The translations under genes were made by a program, and so were the position numbers. Source: Oxalobacteraceae bacterium UBA4003 (lineage in GTDB: Bacteria; Pseudomonadota; Gammaproteobacteria; Burkholderiales; Burkholderiaceae_D). From it: 64,000 nt of DNA. Shown here in pieces: positions 24,192 to 33,087 of the stretch. Location of the stretch: positions 1-64,000 of the forward strand of contig DGBN01000059.1 of NCBI GenBank assembly GCA_002384815.1, read 5' to 3'. The notes beneath the pieces are model-generated. The model worked only from the letters and a program-made list of their open reading frames with translations. It was not told the DNA's origin and did no database searches. Positions within the stretch are counted from its first letter, which is position 1. The number at the start of each line of letters is the position of its first letter.

Positions 24192-24652
24192 GCGCCTATC
24201 CAGGGCAGGCCGGCTTTGCACCAGCCGTTGACGTTTTTACGATGGCCTTCGGCATCTTTTTCGCCCTCGAATCCCTCCAGGATATCGAAAGAGTGCACAT
24301 AGCCGTTTTCCGTTGCCAGTTTTGCCGCATGTCTGGAACGCACGGCGCCACGGCACAGGAAAAGCAGTACGCTATCCTTGCCGGCAACCTGCGATAGTTG
24401 CGACAAAAAATCGGCATTCTGCGTGCCGCCCGGATACAGATGCCATTGCACGGCCAGGTGCTGTTCCGGCGCGATGTCGGGGCGGCCTATCCAGTCGCGT
24501 TCTGCGTTGGTACGTACATCGACCAGCTTCACATTGGAATCGTTTTGCAGCAGCGTATACGCTTCCTGCGGCGTTAGTGCGCCGGCATAAGGTAGTGCGT
24601 GGGCATGAGCACGTTCGTGTGCAGTAACGAGAATATCGGCAGAGGTGGTCAT
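24188..24652 (-). CDS. Rhodanese-domain sulfurtransferase
   Basis: A 154-residue single rhodanese domain. ATG 24652 is preferred because GGAG lies eight bases before it; a TTG at 24673 would add seven residues. The active-site loop is LFLCRGAVRS with Cys as the sulfur carrier, and the family segment VKLVDVRTNAERDWIGRPDI is present. It probably transfers sulfane sulfur in the cytoplasm; partners are unknown. It converges with the TAXI gene, overlapping by four bases. Confidence 0.85.
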   Translation of the reverse strand: MTTSADILVTAHERAHAHALPYAGALTPQEAYTLLQNDSNVKLVDVRTNAERDWIGRPDIAPEQHLAVQWHLYPGGTQNADFLSQLSQVAGKDSVLLFLCRGAVRSRHAAKLATENGYVHSFDILEGFEGEKDAEGHRKNVNGWCKAGLPWIGA

Positions 24653-24700
24653 GTGTGCGGCTCCGTAAGGCAAGGTTTTTATTATAGATGAGCATCCGTG

Positions 24701-24729
24701 TTGTTACCCTCGACCCGCATGACTATAAT
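24701..24729 (+). promoter_or_regulatory. Promoter of the antiporter gene
   Basis: TTGTTA (24701-24706) and TATAAT (24724-24729) are 17 bases apart. The predicted transcript start near 24736 lies after ATG 24732, which favours ATG 24762 as the start codon. Confidence 0.6.
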
Positions 24730-24761
24730 CCATGTTCACTGCAATAGCGGAAGCTCAATTC

Positions 24762-26015
24762 ATGACCAACATTCAACTTGTCGCGGCGATTATTTTCGCA
24801 ATCGCACTCATTCATACCTTTGCTGCCAAATCGTTTGAACGTCTGGCTCATCGTCATCCCAAACATGCAGGCTTGCTGCATTTGCTGGGTGAAATTGAAG
24901 TCGTGTTCGGCTTCTGGGCCTTCGTGCTGATCGTGGCGATGGCCTTAGTGTCCGGCGGGAAGGCTGCACTTGATTATGCGGAGTCCAGACACTATACCGA
25001 ACCGCTGTTTGTCTTCGTCATCATGGTGATCGCTGCATCGCGTCCGGTGCTGGAGATTGTCAAAACCCTGATTTCTGTCATTGCACGCACAGTACCTTTG
25101 AATACAACGATCGTGCAGGTGTGGCTCTGCCTGGCCCTGGTGCCCTTGATCGGTTCGCTGATTACCGAGCCGGCGGCAATGACGCTGGCTGCTTTGATGC
25201 TGGGTCCGCTGGTTTTCCGGCCGGGGATACCCGAATCGCTGAAGTATGCTGCGCTGGGCGTGTTGTTCGTCAATGTGTCGATAGGCGGCACATTGACTTC
25301 GTTTGCTGCGCCGCCGGTGTTGATGGTGGCATCGACGTGGAATTGGGATAGCGCATTCATGGTCGCCACTTTTGGCTGGAAAACGGCCATTGCGGTTCTT
25401 ATCAATGCGACCGGCGTCACCTTCCTGTTGCGTTCCCATCTCAAAGAGCATAGGCCGGAAGAGGGGCAGGATGCAAAATCTGGCGTGCCGATGATAGTTA
25501 GTGCCGTTCATTTGGTTTTTTTGAGTGCGGTGGTTCTATTTGCGCATCACCCGGTGATTTTTATCGGACTGTTCCTGTTCTTCCTGGGCTTCACCAAGGC
25601 GTATGAACAATTTCAGAGTCCACTGATTCTGAAAGAAGGGTTGCTGGTGGGTTTTTTTCTGGCCGGTCTGGTGGTGTTGGGCGGCATGCAGCAATGGTGG
25701 TTGCAGCCTATCGTCGCCAGTCTGGAGCCGACTGCACTGTTTTTCGGTGCACTGGGATTGACTGCGATTACCGATAATGCGGCCTTGACCTACTTGGGCT
25801 CCCTGATTGATGGGATGTCAGACACTGCAAAATACATGCTGATGGCGGGTGCCGTGGCCGGCGGCGGTCTGACCGTGATTGCGAATGCGCCCAATCCGGC
25901 TGGCGTCGCCTTGCTGCGTCATGGATTCAACGATGAGTCGATAGACATGCTGGGTTTGCTGGCGGGTGCCTTGTTGCCAACCGCAATTGCGGCGCTGTGC
26001 CTGCTCCTGTTTTAA
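24762..26015 (+). CDS. Putative Na+/H+ antiporter
   Basis: A 417-residue membrane protein with about eleven to twelve hydrophobic helices, resembling the putative Na+/H+ antiporter family PF07399. Conserved-looking segments are SLITEPAAMTLAALMLGPL, GTLTSFAAPPVLMVA and ITDNAALTYLGSLIDG, each with acidic or polar residues inside helices as expected for ion coupling. ATG 24762 is chosen for GGAAG nine bases before it and because the predicted transcript starts after ATG 24732. It is a single-gene unit. Confidence 0.8.
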   Translation: MTNIQLVAAIIFAIALIHTFAAKSFERLAHRHPKHAGLLHLLGEIEVVFGFWAFVLIVAMALVSGGKAALDYAESRHYTEPLFVFVIMVIAASRPVLEIVKTLISVIARTVPLNTTIVQVWLCLALVPLIGSLITEPAAMTLAALMLGPLVFRPGIPESLKYAALGVLFVNVSIGGTLTSFAAPPVLMVASTWNWDSAFMVATFGWKTAIAVLINATGVTFLLRSHLKEHRPEEGQDAKSGVPMIVSAVHLVFLSAVVLFAHHPVIFIGLFLFFLGFTKAYEQFQSPLILKEGLLVGFFLAGLVVLGGMQQWWLQPIVASLEPTALFFGALGLTAITDNAALTYLGSLIDGMSDTAKYMLMAGAVAGGGLTVIANAPNPAGVALLRHGFNDESIDMLGLLAGALLPTAIAALCLLLF

Positions 26016-26056
26016 TAGCACCAAAATAACGCATTTTTAAATTAAAAAATCATAAA

Positions 26057-26102
26057 TGCACCAATTAAATGCAAATGGAAAATATCGCACTTTTTTGGTG
26101 AT
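26057..26102 (+). promoter_or_regulatory. Two NtrC-type enhancer sites upstream of glnA
   Basis: TGCACCAATTAAATGCA (26057-26073) and CGCACTTTTTTGGTGAT (26086-26102) resemble the NtrC consensus TGCACC-N5-GGTGCA. Their centres are 29 bases apart, and they lie roughly 110-150 bases upstream of the sigma-54 promoter, as expected of enhancers. Confidence 0.7.
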
Positions 26103-26208
26103 TATTTGGACTTCATTTAACAAGCAGTGAAATAATCTTGGGGGGAGTTTCCCAATAGAATGCAGGACGCTCCAGCAAGGTGCGCGCGCAGCTTATTCCT
26201 CAAGATGG

Positions 26209-26224
26209 TGGCATGGAATCTGCT
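26209..26224 (+). promoter_or_regulatory. Sigma-54 promoter of glnA
   Basis: TGGCATGGAATCTGCT matches TGGCACG-N4-TTGC(A/T): GG and GC are at exactly the required distance. It lies about 100 bases before the glnA start. Confidence 0.8.
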
Positions 26225-26324
26225 ATCATTTCGCACGAGTTCAAGTCGCATGCTGTCAGGTACACGCACGGCTGATAACCCATTTGCATATTTGTATTAC
26301 TTTGCTCAATTTTAGGAGATTCGC

Positions 26325-27740
26325 ATGGCAATGACGGCAGCAGAGGTCTTGAAGATGGTGAAAGACAACGAAGTTAAATTCGTTGATTTTCGCTTTGCTG
26401 ACACACGCGGTAAAGAACAGCACGTCACCGTGCCGGTTTCGCATTTCGACATGGACAAATTTGAATCCGGTCATGCATTTGACGGCTCTTCGATCGCAGG
26501 CTGGAAAGGTATCGAATCATCGGACATGTTGTTGATGCCGGATCCAAATACCGCCAACATCGATCCATTTTTCGAAGAAACCACATTATTCATGCAGTGC
26601 GACGTGATCGAACCGTCGGATGGCAAAGGCTACGACCGTGATCCACGTTCGATCGCCAAACGCGCAGAAGCGTATTTGAAATCGTCCGGCATGGGCGACA
26701 CCGCTTACTTCGGCCCAGAACCGGAATTCTTCATTTTCGACAGCATCCGCTGGAAAATCGGCATGGACGGCTGCTTCGTCAAGATCGATTCGGAAGAAGC
26801 ATCGTGGAGCACCGGCGAGAAGTTTGAAGGCGGTAACACAGGTCACCGTCCTTCGGTCAAAGGCGGCTACTTCCCGGTTCCACCAGTCGACAGCTTCCAG
26901 GACATGCGTTCGGAAATGTGCCTGATTCTGGAATCGCTCGGCATTCCAGTTGAAGTGCATCACCACGAAGTTGCAGGCGCTGGTCAAAACGAAATCGGCA
27001 GCAAATTCTCGACTCTGGTCGAGCGCGCTGACTGGACCCAGAACCTGAAATATGTCGTCTGGAACGTGGCGCATACCTATGGCAAAACAGCGACCTTCAT
27101 GCCAAAACCTATCGTTGGCGACAACGGTTCGGGCATGCACGTGCATCAATCGGTCTGGAAAGACGGCAAAAACCTGTTCGCAGGCGACGGCTATGCAGGC
27201 TTGTCTGATTTCGCCCTGTACTACATCGGCGGCATCATCAAGCATGCCAAGGCACTGAACGCAATCACCAACCCAGGTACCAACTCGTACAAACGTCTGG
27301 TTCCAGGTTTTGAAGCACCAGTTAAATTGGCATACTCGGCACGTAACCGTTCCGCTTCTATCCGTATTCCACACGTATCGAACCCTAAAGGTCGTCGTGT
27401 TGAAGCGCGTTTCCCGGATCCACTGGCTAACCCATACCTGTGCTTTGCCGCATTGCTGATGGCGGGTCTGGACGGCGTACAAAACAAGATCCATCCGGGC
27501 GAAGCAGCTTCGAAAGATCTGTACCACTTGCCGCCAGAAGAAGACGCGTTGATCCCAACCGTTTGCGCTTCGCTGGAAGAGGCGCTGGACGCCTTGAACA
27601 AAGACCGTGAGTTCCTGACTCGTGGCGGCGTGTTCAGTGATGCAATGATCGATGCGTACATCGAACTGAAAATGCAGGAAGTGCAGCGTTTCCGCATGAC
27701 TGCACATCCAGTCGAATACGATATGTACTACTCGCTGTAA
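26325..27740 (+). CDS. glnA: Glutamine synthetase, type I
   Basis: A 471-residue cytosolic enzyme that makes glutamine from glutamate, ammonia and ATP. Signatures include FDGSSIAGWKGIESSDM near the N-terminus, the metal/ATP region HVHQSVWKDG and the NPGTNSYKRLVPGFEAPV segment. Tyr400 in KDLYHLPPEE corresponds to the adenylylated Tyr397 of E. coli, so control by GlnE is likely. An AGGAG lies just before the ATG. Enhancer-like NtrC sites and a sigma-54 promoter lie upstream, and ntrB/ntrC follow downstream. Confidence 0.97.
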   Translation: MAMTAAEVLKMVKDNEVKFVDFRFADTRGKEQHVTVPVSHFDMDKFESGHAFDGSSIAGWKGIESSDMLLMPDPNTANIDPFFEETTLFMQCDVIEPSDGKGYDRDPRSIAKRAEAYLKSSGMGDTAYFGPEPEFFIFDSIRWKIGMDGCFVKIDSEEASWSTGEKFEGGNTGHRPSVKGGYFPVPPVDSFQDMRSEMCLILESLGIPVEVHHHEVAGAGQNEIGSKFSTLVERADWTQNLKYVVWNVAHTYGKTATFMPKPIVGDNGSGMHVHQSVWKDGKNLFAGDGYAGLSDFALYYIGGIIKHAKALNAITNPGTNSYKRLVPGFEAPVKLAYSARNRSASIRIPHVSNPKGRRVEARFPDPLANPYLCFAALLMAGLDGVQNKIHPGEAASKDLYHLPPEEDALIPTVCASLEEALDALNKDREFLTRGGVFSDAMIDAYIELKMQEVQRFRMTAHPVEYDMYYSL

Positions 27741-27748
27741 TTCGCAGT

Positions 27749-27823
27749 GTTCATTTCGCCGCAAGGCGGAATGAACGAGGAGCGAAACGAGGCGGAAAAG
27801 GCGCAAGCTTTTTCCGCTTTTTT
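27749..27823 (+). terminator. Double hairpin and terminator after glnA
   Basis: First stem: GTTCATTTCGCC (27749-27760) with GGCGGAATGAAC (27765-27776), loop GCAA. Second stem: GCGGAAAAGGC (27792-27802) with GCTTTTTCCGC (27807-27817), loop GCAA, then six T. Only the second has a T run; the first may protect the glnA mRNA end. Confidence 0.75.
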
Positions 27824-27941
27824 ATTGACATGTTGAACTGGTTTGTTGCTGACAGGCATTAAACTGGTGATCTATGTTTGTCAGGTTTTGTTTCTTGTCC
27901 TAAACTAGGATCCTGATTTTACAGTTTCAAAAAGAAAGTTT

Positions 27942-28415
27942 ATGAAACGTCAACTCGCTATTTTTCTGCTCTCCGCCCTCGTGCTCCCCGCTTATTCGCA
28001 GGGTGAGGTTTACCTGTGCGTCGATAGCAAGGGTAATCGTGAATACAAGAATACCGGTTCTGTCGCGCGCTGCAAGAAAGTTGATTTGCCCGGCGTATCG
28101 ACGATTCCTTCTGCGCCTAAAAAACCGGTAGCCCAAACTGCATCGGCCAAGCCGACGGACTTCCCGCGTGTCAACGATACTGTGCAGAAAGCACGCGATA
28201 GCGATCGCAAGCAGATTCTGCAGGATGAAATGAGGACCGAGGAACAAAAACTGGCCGAGATCCGCCGTGAGTACAATAATGGTGAGCCGGAACGTCACGG
28301 CGACGAACGCAATTATGCAAAATACCAGGAACGCACGGCTGCGCTGAAAGACAACCTCGCACGTACGGAAAAAAACGTCGAGGCATTGAAGCGTGAGCTC
28401 GGTAATCTGAAGTAA
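27942..28415 (+). CDS. Small exported DUF4124-like coiled-coil protein
   Basis: A 157-residue protein with signal peptide 1-19 (ALVLPAYSQG). The mature N-terminus (EVYLCVDSKGNREYKNTG) looks like a DUF4124 segment with two Cys (VYLC and ARCKK) that could form a disulfide. Residues about 85-157 are a charged helix likely to be a coiled coil. Its role is unknown. It sits between glnA and ntrB with its own terminator after it, a location seen in related betaproteobacteria. Confidence 0.75.
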   Translation: MKRQLAIFLLSALVLPAYSQGEVYLCVDSKGNREYKNTGSVARCKKVDLPGVSTIPSAPKKPVAQTASAKPTDFPRVNDTVQKARDSDRKQILQDEMRTEEQKLAEIRREYNNGEPERHGDERNYAKYQERTAALKDNLARTEKNVEALKRELGNLK

Positions 28416-28456
28416 TCACGCAGGAATAACATCGGTACGATGTTTGCTTAAGTCAG

Positions 28457-28475
28457 GCCGCATTATGCGGCTTTT
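28457..28475 (+). terminator. Terminator between the DUF4124-like gene and glnL
   Basis: GCCGCA (28457-28462) pairs with TGCGGC (28466-28471), followed by TTTTCTTTTTT. It lies only 15-20 bases before the glnL start. Confidence 0.65.
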
Positions 28476-28490
28476 CTTTTTTGGACTCAT

Positions 28491-29564
28491 GTGAAAAAAC
28501 CTTTGATCTCTTTTGACGGCCTTGATCTGCTGGCTTCCTCCGTGCTGGTGCTGCGCGCCGACGGCCGGATTGCATATGCGAATCCGGCAGCAGAAAATCT
28601 GCTGGAAAATTCGAACAAGGTTCTGGCGACGCATCGGCTCAATGAACTCTTTCTCAATGCGCATGAGCTGGACACGGTATTTCAGCAAGCCATAGAACAT
28701 CAGTTCGCCGACAAGCGTCAGGACTTGACGCTAGAACGTCTGGGGCGCGAGCCGCTACAGGTGCACACGATAGTGAGCGCACTGGATAATCCGGAATTTC
28801 CGGTACTGATTGAACTGCGCGAAAACGTGCAGCAATTGAAACTGGATCGTGAAGAGCGCCTGATCGACCAAAGCCAGGCCAACAAGGAGTTGATCCGCAA
28901 TCTGGCACATGAGATCAAGAATCCGCTGGGTGGCATACGTGGTGCGGCGCAATTGCTGGAACTGGAATTGCCGGAGCGCCACTTAAAGGAACTGCGCGAA
29001 TATACGCAAGTCATCATCAAGGAAGCCGATCGACTGCAAACCCTGGTGGATAGATTGCTGGCACCGCACCGCAGCCCGCATATTGTAGGCGATGTGAATA
29101 TCCATGAAGTATGCGAGCGTGTACGCAGTCTGATTGCTTCCGAGTTCCCGAGCGGCTTGAAGATCAAGCGCGATTACGATTTGTCAGTGCCGGAATTCCG
29201 CGGTGACAAGGAGCAACTGATACAGGCGGTATTGAACATCACCCACAATGCTGCGCAAGTCCTTTCTTCACGCATAAAAACCGGCGATGCGGAAATTATC
29301 TTGCGCACGCGCATTGCGCGTCAGGTGACGCTGGCCAAGGTACGCTACCGGCTGGCATTAGACTTGCATATCATCGATAACGGTCCGGGCATTCCACCTG
29401 ACATCCAGGATCGCATCTTCTACCCTTTGGTATCGGGGCGGGATGGCGGTAGTGGATTGGGGCTGACGCTGGCGCAGACATTTGTGCAGCAACACATGGG
29501 TTTGATCGAATGCGAGAGTCGCCCAGGATGTACGGATTTCAGAATTCTGATTCCATTGCCTTGA
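28491..29564 (+). CDS. glnL: Nitrogen regulation histidine kinase NtrB
   Basis: The 357-residue kinase starts at GTG (the ATG three bases earlier is followed by a stop). An N-terminal PAS domain (about 10-115) is followed by the H box LAHEIKNPLGGIRGAA with His140, matching His139 of E. coli NtrB, and an ATPase domain with DNGPGIP and GSGLGLTLA. It lacks membrane helices. It phosphorylates NtrC under nitrogen limitation and is controlled by PII proteins. ntrC follows after a 67-base gap. Confidence 0.93.
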   Translation: MKKPLISFDGLDLLASSVLVLRADGRIAYANPAAENLLENSNKVLATHRLNELFLNAHELDTVFQQAIEHQFADKRQDLTLERLGREPLQVHTIVSALDNPEFPVLIELRENVQQLKLDREERLIDQSQANKELIRNLAHEIKNPLGGIRGAAQLLELELPERHLKELREYTQVIIKEADRLQTLVDRLLAPHRSPHIVGDVNIHEVCERVRSLIASEFPSGLKIKRDYDLSVPEFRGDKEQLIQAVLNITHNAAQVLSSRIKTGDAEIILRTRIARQVTLAKVRYRLALDLHIIDNGPGIPPDIQDRIFYPLVSGRDGGSGLGLTLAQTFVQQHMGLIECESRPGCTDFRILIPLP

Positions 29565-29631
29565 CAGAATCCGGAACAGTCACCGCAATGAATTACTTAC
29601 TTTGCAATATGAACGCGGACACTGAAACTAT

Positions 29632-31161
29632 ATGAAACCAATCTGGATTGTTGACGACGACGAGTCTATCCGCTGGGTACTTGAAAAAGCACTGGCGCGG
29701 GAAAACCTGGCTACTCAAAGTTTTTCCAATGCACGCGACGCGATGGAGGCCTTGAAAACCGGCGCTCCGCAGGTTCTGGTGTCGGACATACGCATGCCGG
29801 GCGAAACCGGCCTTGAATTGCTGCAGGCAGTCAAGGCCAAGCATCCGGGCTTGCCGGTCATCATCATTACCGCTTTCTCGGATCTGGATTCTGCTGTTGC
29901 TGCCTTTCAAGGCGGTGCATTTGAATATCTGGCCAAGCCTTTCGATATTGACAAGGCGGTGGAGCTGATACGTCGTGCACTGGAAGAAAGCCTGCGCGAA
30001 ACCAGCGTGGAACAGGCTTCTGCCGAAACCCCGGAAATTCTCGGCCAGGCACCGGCGATGCAGGATGTATTTCGCGCCATTGGTCGCTTGTCTCAATCGA
30101 ATGTAACAGTACTGATTACCGGCGAATCCGGTTCCGGCAAGGAGTTGGTCGCGCGTGCCTTGCATAAACACAGTCCACGCGCCTCACAACCCTTCATAGC
30201 CTTGAATACGGCAGCGATTCCGAAAGACTTGCTGGAATCCGAACTGTTCGGTCACGAGCGGGGCGCCTTTACCGGCGCGCAAGCTTCGCGTCGCGGTCGT
30301 TTCGAACAGGCGGACGGCGGCACTTTGTTTCTCGATGAAATTGGCGACATGCCTTTTGATTTGCAAACGCGCTTGCTGCGGGTGCTGTCTGACGGGCATT
30401 TTTATCGCGTTGGCGGCCATCAGCCGTTGAAGGCGAATGTGCGCGTGATTGCCGCAACCCACCAGAATCTTGAGCATCGCGTACGCGAAGGTTTGTTCCG
30501 CGAGGATTTGTATCATCGTCTTAACGTGATTCGCCTGCGTTTGCCGAGCTTGCGCGAACGTCGGGAAGATATTCCCATTCTGACGCGTCACTTTCTGGCG
30601 CAAAGCGCAAAACAATTGGGTGTCGAGGTCAAGCGTATGTCGGAAGGCGCGATGCAGTTTTTGACCAGCCTGGAACTGCCCGGCAATGTGCGTCAGCTGG
30701 AAAATCTGTGTAACTGGATTACCGTGATGGCACCTGGGCAGACAGTGGAAGCCAAGGATTTGCCGCATGAGCTGACCGAGGGACAAGCCTTTGCTTCATC
30801 CGTACAAACGGGCACCGGCGCTACCAACGGGATGAACTACGCGACGCCGGAAAGCGATGCACCTGCGTTTGGAGGCACGCCACAGGCGACCTCGTTTCCG
30901 CATGCCGGTACAGCGGGAGTGCCGTTAGAGTCCTTCAACTGGATTTCATTGCTGGAAACTGAAGCCGCGAACTTACTGGCAGCAGGGCAACCGGAAGTAA
31001 TGGATGCCCTGGGTCGTCAGTTTGAATCGACCTTGATCAAGATGGCCTTGAAACATACGCACGGTCGCAAGAATGACGCGGCAGTGCGTTTGGGGATAGG
31101 GCGCAATACCATTACGCGGAAGATTCATGAGCTGGGAATCGATGGCGCGAAGGATGATTAA
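29632..31161 (+). CDS. glnG: Nitrogen regulation response regulator NtrC
   Basis: A 509-residue sigma-54 activator. Receiver domain 1-118 with Asp52 (SDIRMPG); AAA+ domain with Walker A GESGSGKE (164-171) and the sigma-54-contacting loop GAFTGA (211-216); C-terminal Fis-type helix-turn-helix (KNDAAVRLGIGRNTITRKIHE). Between about 385 and 440 is a linker rich in Gly, Ala, Thr and Pro that is longer than in E. coli NtrC. It should activate the sigma-54 promoter in front of glnA. Confidence 0.95.
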   Translation: MKPIWIVDDDESIRWVLEKALARENLATQSFSNARDAMEALKTGAPQVLVSDIRMPGETGLELLQAVKAKHPGLPVIIITAFSDLDSAVAAFQGGAFEYLAKPFDIDKAVELIRRALEESLRETSVEQASAETPEILGQAPAMQDVFRAIGRLSQSNVTVLITGESGSGKELVARALHKHSPRASQPFIALNTAAIPKDLLESELFGHERGAFTGAQASRRGRFEQADGGTLFLDEIGDMPFDLQTRLLRVLSDGHFYRVGGHQPLKANVRVIAATHQNLEHRVREGLFREDLYHRLNVIRLRLPSLRERREDIPILTRHFLAQSAKQLGVEVKRMSEGAMQFLTSLELPGNVRQLENLCNWITVMAPGQTVEAKDLPHELTEGQAFASSVQTGTGATNGMNYATPESDAPAFGGTPQATSFPHAGTAGVPLESFNWISLLETEAANLLAAGQPEVMDALGRQFESTLIKMALKHTHGRKNDAAVRLGIGRNTITRKIHELGIDGAKDD

Positions 31162-31180
31162 CGATTGCACGCATCGATAT

Positions 31181-31230
31181 CTGCACAATAAAAAACACCC
31201 TGATTATTCAGGGTGTTTTTTATTGTGCAG
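31181..31230. terminator. Bidirectional terminator between glnG and cheA
   Basis: A 23-base arm starting CTGCACAATAAAAAACACCC at 31181 pairs with its complement ending at 31230 around TTAT (31204-31207). A and T tracts on both arms make it work for the two converging transcripts. Confidence 0.9.
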
Positions 31231-31284
31231 ATCGGTAATGTTGGTACGATGTACTTAGCCTGATGTCCACGTGCAGATGACTGC

Positions 31285-33087
31285 CTACGCCGCCATTTTT
31301 GCTGTCTGGCGCGCACCTTCCAGCAGGAACGACAAGCCGACTACCAGCACCAGCTCACCTTCCGCCGAACGCGCAGTGCCGGCGATGCCGGGTACTGAAA
31401 TCGCCGTCATTGGTTTGATCACCAGATCGGCGGTACCTTCGACTGCGCCTACCGACAGAATGTACGGTTGCGGCGCAGAGATGACGATACCGACTTTTTC
31501 CATGTTGAGTTCATAGCCTAAAGAGCCGGCCAGCGAACGCACCGGTAATGGGCATCCCTGATCACGCAGTACCGGTGCGCCGCCGACATGTTCGAATTCG
31601 TCAGGCAGTTCCACCACACGTTGCACGACTGACATCGGCAGCGCCAACGCGGCATCGGAACTGCGCACCAGCATGGTTGGCACGATCGATAATTCAATCG
31701 GCAAGCGAATGGAAAATCGGGTGCCGACGCCGAGTTTGGAATCGATGGTGATCGCGCCGCGATGTTTTTCCACTGCGGTTTTCACCACATCCATGCCGAC
31801 GCCGCGCCCGGAGACACTGTTGGCCACTTCCTTGGTGGAAAACCCCGGCAGGAAGACCAGTTGCAGCATTTCTTCCAGCGTTTGTGCTGCCGTGTCGGCA
31901 ATCAGTCCCTTGGAAATTGCCTTGGCACGCAATTGTTCGCCATTCATGCCTTTGCCATCATCGGAAATCTCGATCATGACGCTGCTGGCTTCCTGCCATG
32001 CCTTTAGCAAAATCACCGATTTTGTCGATTTCCCATTCGCGGTACGTGTGGCGTTATCTTCGATGCCGTGATCGAGAGAATTGCGCAGCATGTGCACCAA
32101 CGGATCGTACAGGCTGTCGACGACCACGCGATCGACTTCGGTTTCAGCCCCTTCGATTTGCAGATCGACATCCTTGCCCAGATCCTTCGCCAGCTCGCGT
32201 ACCAAGCGCGGGAATTTCTGGAACAGTTTGCCGACCGGCTGCATGCGGGTGGACAGCGTCGCGCGTTGCAATTCGGTGGAATAGCGCGAGGCACGATTCA
32301 GCGTTTCTGCCAATGCAGCCATCAGTGTGGCGGCCTGCCCTTCAACCGGGAATTGCGCCAGTTTTTCCAGCAGTACGCTGGCCTGATTGGCGGCTTGTAC
32401 CGACTCGCCGGCAACTTCCAGCAAGGCGTCGAGTTTGACCGCATCGACGCGTATGCTTTCTTCCTTGATGCTGGCAGCAGCTTTGTCGCCAGCACTGCCA
32501 CGTCTGTCGACTCCATCCCAGCCGCCTTTGGCCGGCGCTGCAGGGGCTGCACCGGCAGCTGGTGTAGCAGAAGATGCAGCAGGTGTCGGCACCGCCGTGC
32601 CTGCTGGAACGACGGCTTGGTACAGCGCATTCCAGTCCGGACCATCTGTTTCGATTGCAACCGCAGCAACTGTAGCCGTCGGTGCAGCTGTTGCTGCAGC
32701 ATCTTTACCGTCAATTGCGCTGTTCAGTATCGCTTCCAGTGCGTCAGGCATGGCCGGCAGACTTTCCGGTGCGGCGCCGTTGGCCAGCTCGGTCAATTGA
32801 TCAGCGACAAAGCCGCTGGCTTGCAATGCGGCTTCGATGGCAATCGGTGTTACCGGCACCTGGCCGGTACGCAAGGCATCGAACAGATTTTCCGTCAGAT
32901 GGCAGGCCGATACCATGGCTGGCAGGTTCATGAAGCCCGCGCCACCCTTGATTGTGTGGAAGGAGCGGAAAACGGCGTTGAGTGTGTTGAGGTCGCCCGG
33001 GTTGCGCTCAAGGCTGAGCAAATGCTCTTCTACGTTGGTTGCGAGCTCAAGTGCCTCGACAACGAAATCTTTGAGCATGTCGTCCAT
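31285..33087 (-). CDS. cheA: CheA-type chemotaxis histidine kinase
   Basis: A 600-residue kinase with an N-terminal HPt domain (phospho-acceptor His44 in RSFHTIKGGAGF), an Ala/Pro-rich linker (about 130-215), a dimerisation segment, a HATPase domain (ISDDGKGMNG, GRGVGMDVVK) and a C-terminal CheW-like domain (about 460-600). A separate CheY-binding P2 domain is not evident; the Ala/Pro-rich linker lies in its place. It overlaps cheZ by one base. No cheY, cheW, cheR, cheB or receptor gene is in the window, so it may serve a dispersed or specialised chemosensory system. Confidence 0.88.
   Translation of the reverse strand: MDDMLKDFVVEALELATNVEEHLLSLERNPGDLNTLNAVFRSFHTIKGGAGFMNLPAMVSACHLTENLFDALRTGQVPVTPIAIEAALQASGFVADQLTELANGAAPESLPAMPDALEAILNSAIDGKDAAATAAPTATVAAVAIETDGPDWNALYQAVVPAGTAVPTPAASSATPAAGAAPAAPAKGGWDGVDRRGSAGDKAAASIKEESIRVDAVKLDALLEVAGESVQAANQASVLLEKLAQFPVEGQAATLMAALAETLNRASRYSTELQRATLSTRMQPVGKLFQKFPRLVRELAKDLGKDVDLQIEGAETEVDRVVVDSLYDPLVHMLRNSLDHGIEDNATRTANGKSTKSVILLKAWQEASSVMIEISDDGKGMNGEQLRAKAISKGLIADTAAQTLEEMLQLVFLPGFSTKEVANSVSGRGVGMDVVKTAVEKHRGAITIDSKLGVGTRFSIRLPIELSIVPTMLVRSSDAALALPMSVVQRVVELPDEFEHVGGAPVLRDQGCPLPVRSLAGSLGYELNMEKVGIVISAPQPYILSVGAVEGTADLVIKPMTAISVPGIAGTARSAEGELVLVVGLSFLLEGARQTAKMAA

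Noticed and set aside
26586..27806. 406-codon minus-strand ORF opposite glnA
   Set aside because: Long antisense frames are common opposite highly expressed, codon-biased genes; composition is rich in Cys, Phe, His and Arg and no family is recognisable.
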